Below are positions 35,883 to 43,289 of a DNA stretch of 53,116 nt, piece after piece. Positions within the stretch are counted from its first letter, which is position 1, and each line of letters begins with the position of its first letter. Both the position numbers and the translations under genes were made by a program. The DNA comes from Oscillospiraceae bacterium. GTDB taxonomy: Bacteria > Bacillota > Clostridia > Oscillospirales > Acutalibacteraceae. Location of the stretch: assembly GCA_015066385.1 (NCBI GenBank), contig SVOJ01000019.1, forward strand, positions 1 to 53,116, read 5' to 3'. The notes beneath the pieces were generated by a model. That model did not search any database and was not told where the DNA came from. It saw only the letters and a program-made list of their open reading frames with translations.

Positions 35883-36051
35883 ACCACACTAAATTAAATA
35901 TTTTTTTAACGAGCGGAGTGGGCATTTTTATTTTGGTAAAAATGCTGACTTCTATTTTCTCATTTCGCTTGTTGAAAATAAATTTAGTGTGGTAACTAAT
36001 CGAAGTCTGCATTTTTCGTGTGTGCTTACTTCGGTTTGTGCACACTTTTTT
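35883..36051 (+). ncRNA. Structured 5' leader with terminator (candidate attenuator)
   Basis: The leader folds into a long hairpin: ACCACACTAAATT (35883-35895) pairs perfectly with AATTTAGTGTGGT (35981-35993). Inside it AACGAGCG pairs with CGCTTGTT, and GCATTTTTA (35922) pairs with TAAAAATGC (35937). It is followed by a terminator-like hairpin GTGTGC (36020) / GCACAC (36040) with a TTCG-capped inner stem and TTTTTT, only ~12 bases before the AAGGAGG of the next gene. Bases 35998-36006 (AATCGAAGT) can instead pair with 36028-36036 (ACTTCGGTT), which would exclude the terminator. This is the layout of an attenuator or riboswitch, but I recognise no known class. Confidence 0.6.
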
Positions 36052-36072
36052 CTTTTTAAGGAGGAAATCGAA

Positions 36073-39000
36073 ATGAAAAACACAATCAGAAAAGCACTTT
36101 GCATGACCCTTGCGGTGTTGCTTTTACTCACCGTAGCCCCGCTTGCAGGATTTGTCGGATTGAGTCTTACTGCTGATGCGGCTACGGTTGTTGATTCCGG
36201 CAGTTGCGGTGCAAACGTAACCTGGACTTTTGACAGTGACGGTGTATTGACCATATCCGGAATAGGCAGGATGGACGATTATCTATCTTCGAATAATCCA
36301 AGTTGGGCACTTGAATCTTATTGTCCTCTTATTAAAACTGTTGTCATTGAAGACGGGGTGACACACATCGGTGAAGAGGCCTTTCAATTATGTAGTTCAA
36401 TGACTACCGTTTATATTCCGGACAGTGTAACAAGTATCGGAGATAATGCATTTGACCTTTGTAATGCCCTTGCCGAAATTGACCTGCCGGATGGAATGAT
36501 CAGTATAGGGCAAGGTCTCTTTGGGGGATGTCGTACATTGAAATCAATTAAAATTCCTGACACTGTACTGTGTATCGAATCGCATGCATTTACTGGTTGC
36601 ACCTCGCTGACAGATATTGAAATTCCGGACAATGTAGTGAGCATCGGGGATTCTGCTTTTCTCAATACAGCTTATTACAACGATGAAACCAATTGGGCAG
36701 ATGGTGTGTTGTATCTTGATAAACATTTGATTGGGGTAAAAGCCGATTTTGACGGTACATATAAATTTAACGATGAAACACAAACAATTTCCGACGATGT
36801 ATTCACCGACACTGCTTATTATAACGATGAAAACAATTGGACAGATGAGGTATTGTATGTCGCCAATCACCTTGTTGCCGCAAAAAAAGACCTGTCCGGT
36901 GCATATGTCATTCCGGAGGGCACAAAATCAATCGGCGGTTCTGCATTCAGCGGTTGTACAGCACTTACATCAGTTGATATTCCGGATAGCGTGATGAGCA
37001 TCGGGGCTTCTGCATTTTCCGATTGCAATGCACTTACTTCGATAGATATTCCGGCCGGTGTGATGGTGATTGGGGATTTTGCATTCTACAATTGTACATC
37101 CCTTACCGCAATTACCTTTCCTGAAAACAGCCGATTGGCGAGTATCGGAGATTGGGCATTTTCTGATTGTACCGCACTTGCTTCTGTTGAGATTCCGGGT
37201 AGTGTGATGAATATTGGGAGGTGGGCGTTTATCCGTTGCCAATCTCTTACCGCAATTGACCTTCCGGACGGTATTACAGAAATCAAACGTTCTGCATTCG
37301 CCGGTTGTAAATCCCTGCAAGTGATTGATATGCCGGAAAACTTAATGTATATCAACAACGCTGCGTTCGGCAATTGTTCCTCTCTTGCTTCCATTACGAT
37401 TCCGTCCGGGGTGATCAGCATTGATAGTGGAGCATTCCAATTGTGCACCGCGCTGATCTCTGTCACCATTCCGGACAGCGTAATGAGCATCGGTTCTTAT
37501 GCGTTCCGAGATTGCACCTCGTTGAATTCGGTTATCATCCCGGACAGCGTGTCGAGTATTGGTAATAGCGCGTTTTATGGTTGCACCTCTCTTGCTGAGA
37601 TCTCAATTCCTGATAGTGAGATCAATATCGCTGATGAGGCATTTGCCGGATGTACTTCCTTGACTTCTGTTACCATTCCGGACGGCGTGACAAGCATCGG
37701 CAATAAAACATTTGCCGGTTGCACTGCACTTGCTTCCATTGTTATTGCGGATAATGTAAAAAGCATCGGAGAAGATGTGTTCACCGATACTGCTTATTAT
37801 AATAATGAAAGCAATTGGACAGACGGTGTTTTGTATATAGACAATCATCTGATTAAGGCAAACGAAGATCTTGCCGATGAATATGCCATTAACGACGGTA
37901 CAAAATCAATTGCCGACGCTGCGTTCTCCGGTTGCAATTTGCTTACTTCAATTGACATTCCGGACAGCGTGACCAATATCGGCTATAATGCGTTCTATGA
38001 TTGTAAATCGATAAAATCCGTATATGGTACATCACTTACAGCATGGTTAAATTTTGATTTTGAAAATGGATATGCCAATCCGCTGTATAATGGTGCAGAT
38101 TTGTATTTGAACGGAACTCTTGTGACAGCGGTGGCGATTCCCGATACGATAACGGCAATTAAAGCTCATGTGTTTAGCGGATATACGCAACTCAACTCAA
38201 TTGATATCCCGAACGGTGTGACGAGCATCGGAGATAGGGCATTCAACAATTGTAAATCGCTTACCTCAATAGTCCTGCCGGACAGCGTAACGAGCATAAG
38301 TGGCGCATTCTGCAATTGCTCCTCGCTGACATCAATTAATATTCCGGATGGTGTGACGAGCATCGGAGGTGCTACATTTGCCGGTTGCAGTGCGCTTACT
38401 TCGATAGATATTCCGGGCGGTATGACGAGCATTGGGAATTCTGCATTTAGCAATTGCTCCTCGCTGACCTCAATTGATATTCCGGACGGTGTGACGAGCA
38501 TTGGGAATTCTGCATTTAGCAATTGCTCCTCGCTGACCTCAATTGATATTCCGGACGGTGTGACGAGTATCGAGGATTCTGCATTTCGCAATTGCTCCTC
38601 GCTGACCTCAATTGATATTCCGGACGGTGTGATGAACATTGGACATTCTGCATTTTACAATTGCTCCTCGCTGACTTCGGTCTCAATCCCGAACGGCGTG
38701 GCTGCAATCAATATGTACGCATTTTATTCTTGTGTTTCATTGCAAGAGATTTTTATTCCTGACAGAGTAACAAGCATCGGCATCTACGCATTTAAAGGCT
38801 GCTCCTCTTTGACAGATGTATATTATTCGGGCACGAGTGAACAATGGGATGCGTTGATTGCAAACAGCACATCAAAAGAAGGTTCCAATTCGGAATTATT
38901 CAATGCCAACATTCACTGCAATTATCAACTCGTTTCAGATTTTGTTGATACCGACACTATGTTTGTAACAGAAGACGGCAACATTGCAAGTCTTGTTGGC

Positions 39001-39354
39001 ACCACAGCCGATACTCTGCTTGCACAGGCGGGGAACGGTGCAATGGTGGTTAATAAAGACGGCAATGCCCTTTCCGGTGAAGCCAAAATCGGCACCGGTG
39101 CGGTTGTGACCCTTGCTGACGGAACGGAATATACCATCATCGTTCCCGGGGACGTGGACGGTGATGCCGCCATCACTGCCGGCGATGCGAGAGCTGTTCT
39201 GCGTGCATCCGTTGATCTGGAACCGCTGGAAGGTATTTTCCTTACCGCCGCCAAAGTAGAGGGCAATGAAAACATCAGCGCCGGCGATGCAAGACTGATT
39301 CTGCGCGCCTCGGTCGGTCTGGAAGACCCCGCCGACTGGCTGACAAAATTCTGA
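36073..39354 (+). CDS. BspA-like leucine-rich-repeat surface protein with dockerin-like end
   Basis: A 1093-residue secreted protein. A signal peptide (~1-35, ending ADAATV) is followed by a CGANVTWTFDSDGVLTISG module and about thirty 23-residue LRR_5 (BspA/TpLRR) repeats of the form SIGxxAFxxCxxLTSIDIPDxVT. Three repeats are interrupted by near-identical inserts VFTDTAYYN...WTDGVLY. The end (~1025-1090) is dockerin-like: GDVDGDAAITAGDARAVLRA has a good calcium loop, but the second, VEGNENISAGDARLILRA, lacks the first acidic positions. Such proteins bind host or substrate surfaces. The start at 36073 follows AAGGAGG; an in-frame ATG at 35989 lies within the leader hairpin. No sortase signal is seen. 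Confidence 0.9.
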   Translation: MKNTIRKALCMTLAVLLLLTVAPLAGFVGLSLTADAATVVDSGSCGANVTWTFDSDGVLTISGIGRMDDYLSSNNPSWALESYCPLIKTVVIEDGVTHIGEEAFQLCSSMTTVYIPDSVTSIGDNAFDLCNALAEIDLPDGMISIGQGLFGGCRTLKSIKIPDTVLCIESHAFTGCTSLTDIEIPDNVVSIGDSAFLNTAYYNDETNWADGVLYLDKHLIGVKADFDGTYKFNDETQTISDDVFTDTAYYNDENNWTDEVLYVANHLVAAKKDLSGAYVIPEGTKSIGGSAFSGCTALTSVDIPDSVMSIGASAFSDCNALTSIDIPAGVMVIGDFAFYNCTSLTAITFPENSRLASIGDWAFSDCTALASVEIPGSVMNIGRWAFIRCQSLTAIDLPDGITEIKRSAFAGCKSLQVIDMPENLMYINNAAFGNCSSLASITIPSGVISIDSGAFQLCTALISVTIPDSVMSIGSYAFRDCTSLNSVIIPDSVSSIGNSAFYGCTSLAEISIPDSEINIADEAFAGCTSLTSVTIPDGVTSIGNKTFAGCTALASIVIADNVKSIGEDVFTDTAYYNNESNWTDGVLYIDNHLIKANEDLADEYAINDGTKSIADAAFSGCNLLTSIDIPDSVTNIGYNAFYDCKSIKSVYGTSLTAWLNFDFENGYANPLYNGADLYLNGTLVTAVAIPDTITAIKAHVFSGYTQLNSIDIPNGVTSIGDRAFNNCKSLTSIVLPDSVTSISGAFCNCSSLTSINIPDGVTSIGGATFAGCSALTSIDIPGGMTSIGNSAFSNCSSLTSIDIPDGVTSIGNSAFSNCSSLTSIDIPDGVTSIEDSAFRNCSSLTSIDIPDGVMNIGHSAFYNCSSLTSVSIPNGVAAINMYAFYSCVSLQEIFIPDRVTSIGIYAFKGCSSLTDVYYSGTSEQWDALIANSTSKEGSNSELFNANIHCNYQLVSDFVDTDTMFVTEDGNIASLVGTTADTLLAQAGNGAMVVNKDGNALSGEAKIGTGAVVTLADGTEYTIIVPGDVDGDAAITAGDARAVLRASVDLEPLEGIFLTAAKVEGNENISAGDARLILRASVGLEDPADWLTKF
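38431..38637 (+). repeat. Three 69-bp tandem repeats in the LRR region
   Basis: Units starting at 38431, 38500 and 38569 encode three successive LRR units of 23 residues. Units one and two differ only at their last base, and the third differs at a few positions. Such identity implies recent duplication by slippage or recombination, so repeat number may vary between strains. Confidence 0.9.
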
Positions 39355-39380
39355 AACAAAAAAAACACCCGAAACAGGTG

Positions 39381-39409
39381 TTGACAGAATGCAGAAATGT
39401 TGATATAAT
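39381..39409 (+). promoter_or_regulatory. Perfect consensus promoter of small RNA
   Basis: TTGACA (39381) and TATAAT (39404) with a 17-bp spacer, a full sigma-A consensus, lie 27 bases after the BspA-like stop codon. No plus-strand gene follows; the product is the small RNA at ~39415-39508. AACACC-N6-GGTGTT upstream (39365-39382) may end the BspA transcript. Confidence 0.85.
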
Positions 39410-39414
39410 ATAAA

Positions 39415-39508
39415 TGAACAAGGCAGACCGATAGACGGTTAGCCTTCCATATCAGTTAAGAAATAACTACCCTGATTTTGGAAGTGTGAGGGCGGTTATT
39501 TCTTTTTT
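39415..39508 (+). ncRNA. Small RNA, candidate type I antitoxin
   Basis: A ~94-base transcript predicted between the consensus promoter and a strong terminator. It has a 5' hairpin AAGGC-AG-ACCG-N5-CGGT-TA-GCCTT (39420-39446). The 3' end is an intrinsic terminator, AAGAAATAAC-TA-CCCT (39458-39473) pairing with AGGG-CG-GTTATTTCTT (39489-39504), then TTTT. The right arm overlaps, in antisense, the last codons and stop of the small hydrophobic ORF on the other strand. That 3'-to-3' overlap through a shared hairpin is the arrangement of several Gram-positive type I toxin-antitoxin pairs. Not verified by RNA data. Confidence 0.65.
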
Positions 39509-39597
39509 GTTTCAAAAATATGTTTACACACAATGAAAACAAATTCTGCAATTGCAACAAGAAGTCCTAATAATGCAATAAATAATTGCTTCGCCAC
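39496..39597 (-). CDS. Small hydrophobic peptide, candidate type I toxin
   Basis: A 33-codon ORF (GTG start; a TTG at 39612 would give 38) too short for standard gene calling. It begins MAKQLF, has one 18-residue membrane segment (IALLGLLVAIAEFVFIVC) and ends with a charged tail KHIFETKKK. This is the look of Fst/TxpA/CD2517.1-like type I toxins that damage membranes. Its stop codon lies in the arm of the terminator hairpin of the convergent small RNA. It starts right after the terminator of the GPH transporter, so its promoter must lie within or before the end of that gene, which I could not locate. That missing promoter is the main doubt. Confidence 0.5.
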   Translation of the reverse strand: MAKQLFIALLGLLVAIAEFVFIVCKHIFETKKK

Positions 39598-39605
39598 GAT
39601 ATTGA

Positions 39606-39643
39606 CAAACAAAAACGGAACCTGCAACGCAATGCAGATTCCG
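39606..39643 (-). terminator. Intrinsic terminator after GPH transporter
   Basis: On the minus strand CGGAATCTGCA-N6-TGCAGGTTCCG is followed by TTTTTGTTTGT. It lies 17 bases after the transporter stop codon and just ahead of the small hydrophobic ORF. Confidence 0.88.
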
Positions 39644-39659
39644 TCTTTTATTTGTGTTT

Positions 39660-41204
39660 TTACTGTTCCACTCTTTCTTCACGCATGACTTTGAGGTCTT
39701 CGAGGATCTTGTCATGTTCTTTTTCGGTCAGGAAGTAGCCGTGGATGGGAATTGCCTGCAGAACGCAGCCGATGGCGGGCACAAAGGTGATGAGCACCAG
39801 CATGGCGGTGGTGATTTCGGGATAGCTTTGGGCAAAGTTGAGCGTGAACTGCTGTCCTGCCGCTGCAGCGGTGCTGATCTGCTCTGTAAGAGAGTTGATG
39901 GTCTCGGTGTAGTTGACGAACGAGAAAATCAGGTTCGTGATGATCGCCGTGATGGCGGCGGTGAGTTTGGATGTGAAGTTAAGCCCCGAGAAGAACACGC
40001 CGTCGTTTCGTCTGCCTGTTTTGTGCTCCATGTAGTCCACGCTGTCTGCAATCATGGTGGTGTTGTAAACGGTGGAGAAGCCTGTCAGGAAGCCGCAGAA
40101 GAACATGAGAATGCCCATCACAATCAGATGTTCCGCAAACAGGAAAATCAGAACATAAGGCACGGCATTCAGGTAAGAAGTGAACAGATACACTTTCTTT
40201 TTGCCGTATTTTCTGGCAACCTGGGTGCTGATGTTCATGGCAATGATCATGCCCACAAGGAACGGGCCGCCGAGTTTGACAAGCCACAGCGTTTCGTCAC
40301 CGCCGTTGCCGAGAACCCATTTGCAGTAATACATACCTGCGGAAAGCATGAGGGTCTTTGTGCAACCGAGAATGTTGGAAGCAAGCGAACGCAGGAACAG
40401 TTTGTTTTCCCACATCAGTTTCAGGTTTTCTTTCAGTCCCGTGTCCTTTTCTTTGGGTGCCTGGGTGATGCGTTCACGGATGAATGCAAACGGCAGACGG
40501 AACATGATGCCGCCGACAAGAGCAATTGCGGCAACCGCAAGCAGATAGCCCTGCGGTTCGGAGAAGTAGGCAAGGTCGGAGTTGGCTTTGCCTGTGTTTT
40601 CAAACAGACCGAGGTCAAGTGCACCGAATGCATCTTTGATGGGATAGAATGCAACAATCGCAATGCTTCCCACGCTCGAAATGGTTCTGGCGGCGGAAAT
40701 GAGCTTGGCTCTTTTCTGCTCGTCGGGTGTCATCAGGGATGTCACACCCCACAGCGGAATGTCGCCGAGGGTATACAAGGTTTCCCACAAAAGGAAACTG
40801 AAAATAACAAATACCACTTTAAAACTGTTCGGTAAGTTTGTAATCGGCAAGAACAGCAGAATGGTGGTCACTGCAATGGGAATCGGAACGAATTTCAGAT
40901 AGGGTCTGCACTTGCCCCAACGGGTGTGGGTTCTGTCAACCACCGTGCCCATGACGATGTCATTGATGCCGTCCCAGATTCTGGAAACACCCATAATGAC
41001 ACTCACGGCAATGGTCGGAATAATCAGAATGTCCGTGTAAAATACCTGCAGGATAGACCCGATGATTGCATAAATCAGGTTCTGTCCGAGCATGCCGACA
41101 AGATAGACATTGCGTTCACGGTTGGAATAATCGCCGATGTCTTTGGTGGCATTCGGGAAAGACAGGCACAGCAGTTCCTTGACCTTGTTTTTCAAAATGC
41201 ACAT
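39660..41204 (-). CDS. GPH-family sugar transporter
   Basis: A 514-residue, 12-segment transporter of the glycoside-pentoside-hexuronide:cation symporter family (MelB/YicJ-like), itself in the MFS superfamily. Hallmarks are RIWDGINDIVMGTVVDRTHTRWGKCRPYL in loop 2-3 and ADSVDYMEHKTGRRNDGVFFS in the second half. It imports a sugar or glycoside with Na+ or H+. A promoter (TTGATT-17 bp-TACTAT) and AAGGAG precede it. The nearby GH95 fucosidase and aldolase on the other strand suggest a related substrate, which is an inference. Confidence 0.9.
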   Translation of the reverse strand: MCILKNKVKELLCLSFPNATKDIGDYSNRERNVYLVGMLGQNLIYAIIGSILQVFYTDILIIPTIAVSVIMGVSRIWDGINDIVMGTVVDRTHTRWGKCRPYLKFVPIPIAVTTILLFLPITNLPNSFKVVFVIFSFLLWETLYTLGDIPLWGVTSLMTPDEQKRAKLISAARTISSVGSIAIVAFYPIKDAFGALDLGLFENTGKANSDLAYFSEPQGYLLAVAAIALVGGIMFRLPFAFIRERITQAPKEKDTGLKENLKLMWENKLFLRSLASNILGCTKTLMLSAGMYYCKWVLGNGGDETLWLVKLGGPFLVGMIIAMNISTQVARKYGKKKVYLFTSYLNAVPYVLIFLFAEHLIVMGILMFFCGFLTGFSTVYNTTMIADSVDYMEHKTGRRNDGVFFSGLNFTSKLTAAITAIITNLIFSFVNYTETINSLTEQISTAAAAGQQFTLNFAQSYPEITTAMLVLITFVPAIGCVLQAIPIHGYFLTEKEHDKILEDLKVMREERVEQ

Positions 41205-41225
41205 CTCCTTGTGTTTTTTATAATC

Positions 41226-41254
41226 ATAGTAGCATAAGCAGACAAATGAATCAA
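41226..41254 (-). promoter_or_regulatory. Promoter of GPH transporter
   Basis: On the minus strand TTGATT (41254-41249) and TACTAT (41231-41226) are spaced 17 bp, ~20 bases before the start. The bases from 41255 to 41344 are AT-rich with no clear element. Confidence 0.65.
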
Positions 41255-41344
41255 GGAATTTTGTTTCAAAAATGAAAAAATGTTGAAAAAGTTGAACAAA
41301 TTTTTTTAGACGCGGTTGATGGTTTTTATCGTGTTAAGCCTTTG

Positions 41345-41490
41345 TGATTGTTTTAACAATCAACTGATTGTGCAAAATATACAAAAAGCAATCATTGTTT
41401 TTGTATATTTTATTGATGGTGAAAAAGAGTTGTTAACATTTGCATTTATGCATTTTGCACAAATGCAAATATGATACTTTGTGCAAAATG
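41345..41490. promoter_or_regulatory. Cluster of four palindromes (candidate operators)
   Basis: Four inverted repeats lie in 146 bases: TGATTGTT-N2-AACAATCA (41345-41362), AAAATATACAAAAA-N10-TTTTTGTATATTTT (41374-41411, whose loop CAATCATTG is itself a palindrome), ATTTGCATTT-N13-AAATGCAAAT (41438-41470), and CATTTTGCACAAA-N14-TTTGTGCAAAATG (41451-41490). The word TGTGCAAAAT occurs at 41369 and 41480 and inverted at 41452. The last repeat ends two bases before the -35 box of the promoter at 41493. This fits cooperative regulator binding between the divergent transporter and peptide genes. Confidence 0.75.
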
Positions 41491-41492
41491 AC

Positions 41493-41521
41493 TTGACAAA
41501 TGAAAAAAAATTGCGTATAAT
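41493..41521 (+). promoter_or_regulatory. Perfect consensus promoter of small peptide gene
   Basis: TTGACA (41493), 17-bp spacer, TATAAT (41516): a full sigma-A consensus. Transcription should start near 41528 and cover the 43-residue ORF and the structured region downstream. Confidence 0.88.
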
Positions 41522-41554
41522 GAAATCACAACGAAACGAAAGGAGATACACAGA

Positions 41555-41686
41555 ATGCTGACTGAAAAAGAACTGTTCGCACTCGAAAACAAACTGTTCG
41601 CAGAACTTGAAAGTGCAAAGGGTCTCAAGAAGCTTGCTATCATCATGAAGCTTGACGGTCTTATGAGTCTGAAGAACGAACTGTAA
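41555..41686 (+). CDS. 43-residue peptide of unknown role
   Basis: A short ORF with a strong AGGAGA site seven bases before ATG and a perfect promoter. The peptide begins MLTEKELFALENKLF and ends MSLKNEL; it is rich in Leu, Lys and Glu and should form two amphipathic helices, with no membrane segment or signal peptide. No family is recognised. It may be a regulatory peptide, a small protein partner, or a leader peptide for the transporter gene 250 bases downstream, past a terminator. Confidence 0.65.
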   Translation: MLTEKELFALENKLFAELESAKGLKKLAIIMKLDGLMSLKNEL

Positions 41687-41692
41687 GAAAAG

Positions 41693-41788
41693 GGCGGCTG
41701 CCTGAGGTGCAAACGCACCGGACGCAACTGACTCTTTTGATGCCAATCCCCCTTTGGGGTTTACATATAGCCGTTGCGGTTTTCCGCC
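41693..41788 (+). ncRNA. Candidate structured RNA downstream of the peptide
   Basis: The region after the peptide folds into a multibranch shape: closing stem GGCGG (41693) / CCGCC (41784), a hairpin GGTGC-AAAC-GCACC (41706-41719), and a long arm CGCAAC (41723) / GTTGCG (41773) containing CCCC-TTT-GGGG (41749-41759). The structure is followed 57 bases later by a terminator and then the MFS-like gene. I tried to match lysine, cyclic-di-GMP, ZTP, THF, SAM and T-box consensus elements and found none. It could be a regulatory leader or a separate small RNA. Confidence 0.45.
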
Positions 41789-41844
41789 GGCACAATCAGA
41801 ATTTTTCGTCCTTTTTCATAGAATTTCCAACTGTTCCTACAAGA

Positions 41845-41873
41845 AACCGATGCCGTGGGGGTGTCGGTTTTTT
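41845..41873 (+). terminator. Intrinsic terminator before MFS-like gene
   Basis: AACCGATGCC pairs with GGTGTCGGTT (with G-U pairs) and is followed by TTTTTT. It lies between the structured RNA and the MFS-like gene, so it either ends the peptide transcript or acts as an attenuator. Confidence 0.8.
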
Positions 41874-41935
41874 GTTGCTTTTTGCAACAAAAAGTGTTAA
41901 AATGAAATCATGTAAAACGAAAGGGGGCGTTGCAC

Positions 41936-42946
41936 ATGGAAAAACTTTGGTTGCTGCGTATTGCACATTTCTGTGTGGATTTCGGATGTGCGTTTCTGTG
42001 CCTGGGATATGCGGAGGATAATATTCAGTTTTATCTGCTGATTTATAATTTCTGTGCCTTTGCCCTGCAGATGCCGTTGGGACTGCTTGTTGACCGCTTC
42101 GGCAAGCAAATCAAGGTTGCCGGTTTCGGTGTGTTGCTGACGGCAATTGCCATGTTTTTCCTGTATCATCCGTTGCTTGGTTGCATAACAGCAGGCTTGG
42201 GCAATGCACTGTTTCATGTCGGCGGCGGTGTGTATGTGTTGCACGGCTGTGGTGAAAAATGTGCTCCGCTCGGAGAGTTTGTTGCCCCCGGTGCACTCGG
42301 CCTGTTTTTAGGCGGTTATTTTACTTCGCAATGGGCATATATCCGCCCCGTTGCCATTTTCATTCTGTTTGTTATGGCCGCTGTTTTACTGTACGGAAAA
42401 AGCGAAGAACATGCAACTGCTGAGCCGATCACGCCCGTGCCTTTTACAAAAAAGACAGCAGTTGCCTTGGTTTTGCTGTTCCTTGTAGTGTTTTTACGTT
42501 CTGCCGCAGGTTTTCAGTTCACTTTTTCGTGGAAAAAGGGTTCAACTGCGTTTTTGTTTGCAATTGCAGTGATGACGGGCAAGGAGCTTGGCGGTGTACT
42601 GTCTGACCGTTTTGATATGAGCAAAACAAGCCTTGTTTCGTTGCTTTTGGGGGGTGTGCTGTTCTGTTTTTCGCAAAACAGTGCCGTGTGCGGGATTCTT
42701 GCCGTCTTGTGCTTTAATTGTACCATGCCCGTGACCTTGTTTGCGGCATTTAAAATACTCAGAAGGTTGCCCGGATTTTCATTCGGTCTGCTTACGTTTG
42801 CACTGTTTTTAGGTCTTCTGCCGTCTTATTTCGGTTTTGAAATGCCGTCTTATGCATTCCTTTTCGGTGTCGGTGCGTGTGCGGTGTCGTTGTGTCTGCT
42901 TTTGCCCGGATTGCACCTGTTGAAAGCGGAGTGTGAAACTTTATGA
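41936..42946 (+). CDS. MFS-like transporter
   Basis: A 336-residue polytopic protein with about ten to eleven membrane segments. The loop LGLLVDRFGKQIKVAGFGVLLT is the major-facilitator A-like motif between helices 2 and 3. It is shorter than typical 400-residue MFS proteins, and the second half is less typical. The start is ATG 41936 with AAGGGGG eight bases upstream. It overlaps the next gene at ATGA, so the two are translated together. The substrate is unknown. Confidence 0.7.
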   Translation: MEKLWLLRIAHFCVDFGCAFLCLGYAEDNIQFYLLIYNFCAFALQMPLGLLVDRFGKQIKVAGFGVLLTAIAMFFLYHPLLGCITAGLGNALFHVGGGVYVLHGCGEKCAPLGEFVAPGALGLFLGGYFTSQWAYIRPVAIFILFVMAAVLLYGKSEEHATAEPITPVPFTKKTAVALVLLFLVVFLRSAAGFQFTFSWKKGSTAFLFAIAVMTGKELGGVLSDRFDMSKTSLVSLLLGGVLFCFSQNSAVCGILAVLCFNCTMPVTLFAAFKILRRLPGFSFGLLTFALFLGLLPSYFGFEMPSYAFLFGVGACAVSLCLLLPGLHLLKAECETL

Positions 42947-43281
42947 AACCTGTTTTTATGTCGCTGGGCATTTCGCTGATGCTTACATGGTTGCTGGAAA
43001 GTATTGCATATTTGTTTGTGAAAAAGAAAACCCTGCGTGACTACCTTGTATTGCTTCTTGTCAACCTTGTGACAAATCCCGTTGTGGTGCTCATTTCCGT
43101 TTGCACCTCTTTTTCGGGAATGACGGACATTTTGCTGACCGTGGTGTTGGAAGCATCTGCCGTGCTTATTGAATGGCAATTGTATAAAAGATGTGCCCAA
43201 TACATACCCCGTCCCTTGTGTTTTGCCCTGTGTGCCAATCTTTTTTCCTATTTTACGGGGCAGATTTTGCAACTTTTGTAA
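42943..43281 (+). CDS. Small membrane protein, partner of MFS-like gene
   Basis: A 112-residue protein with three or four hydrophobic segments (SLGISLMLTWLLESIAYLFV, YLVLLLVNLVTNPVVVLISV, ILLTVVLEASAVLIEW). No family is recognised with certainty. The tight 4-base overlap with the transporter gene suggests a joint role, for example as an accessory subunit. A palindrome with promoter follows. Confidence 0.65.
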   Translation: MKPVFMSLGISLMLTWLLESIAYLFVKKKTLRDYLVLLLVNLVTNPVVVLISVCTSFSGMTDILLTVVLEASAVLIEWQLYKRCAQYIPRPLCFALCANLFSYFTGQILQLL

Positions 43282-43289
43282 AATTATAC

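Noticed and set aside
35883-35993. Miniature inverted-repeat transposon (MITE) upstream of the BspA-like gene
   Set aside because: The terminal repeats start exactly at the predicted transcript start and no clear target duplication flanks them, so a leader RNA is favoured. A copy search in the full genome could overturn this.
35989-36072. Upstream in-frame start of the BspA-like protein
   Set aside because: It would add 28 residues ahead of a typical signal peptide, starts inside the leader hairpin and lacks a ribosome site, while ATG 36073 has AAGGAGG.
36400-38800. Regularly spaced repeats resembling a CRISPR array
   Set aside because: The 69-bp periodicity is in frame with 23-residue leucine-rich repeats and varies as protein-coding sequence does; there are no spacers and no cas genes.
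39654-40835. 393-codon plus-strand frame opposite the GPH transporter
   Set aside because: His/Glu/Gln-rich mirror of membrane-helix codons; no ribosome site.
41693-41788. Known riboswitch in the structured region after the 43-residue ORF
   Set aside because: The GCAAAC and GGACGCAA words recall cyclic-di-GMP-I aptamers and GAGGTGC recalls lysine riboswitches, but the remaining conserved cores of both are absent.
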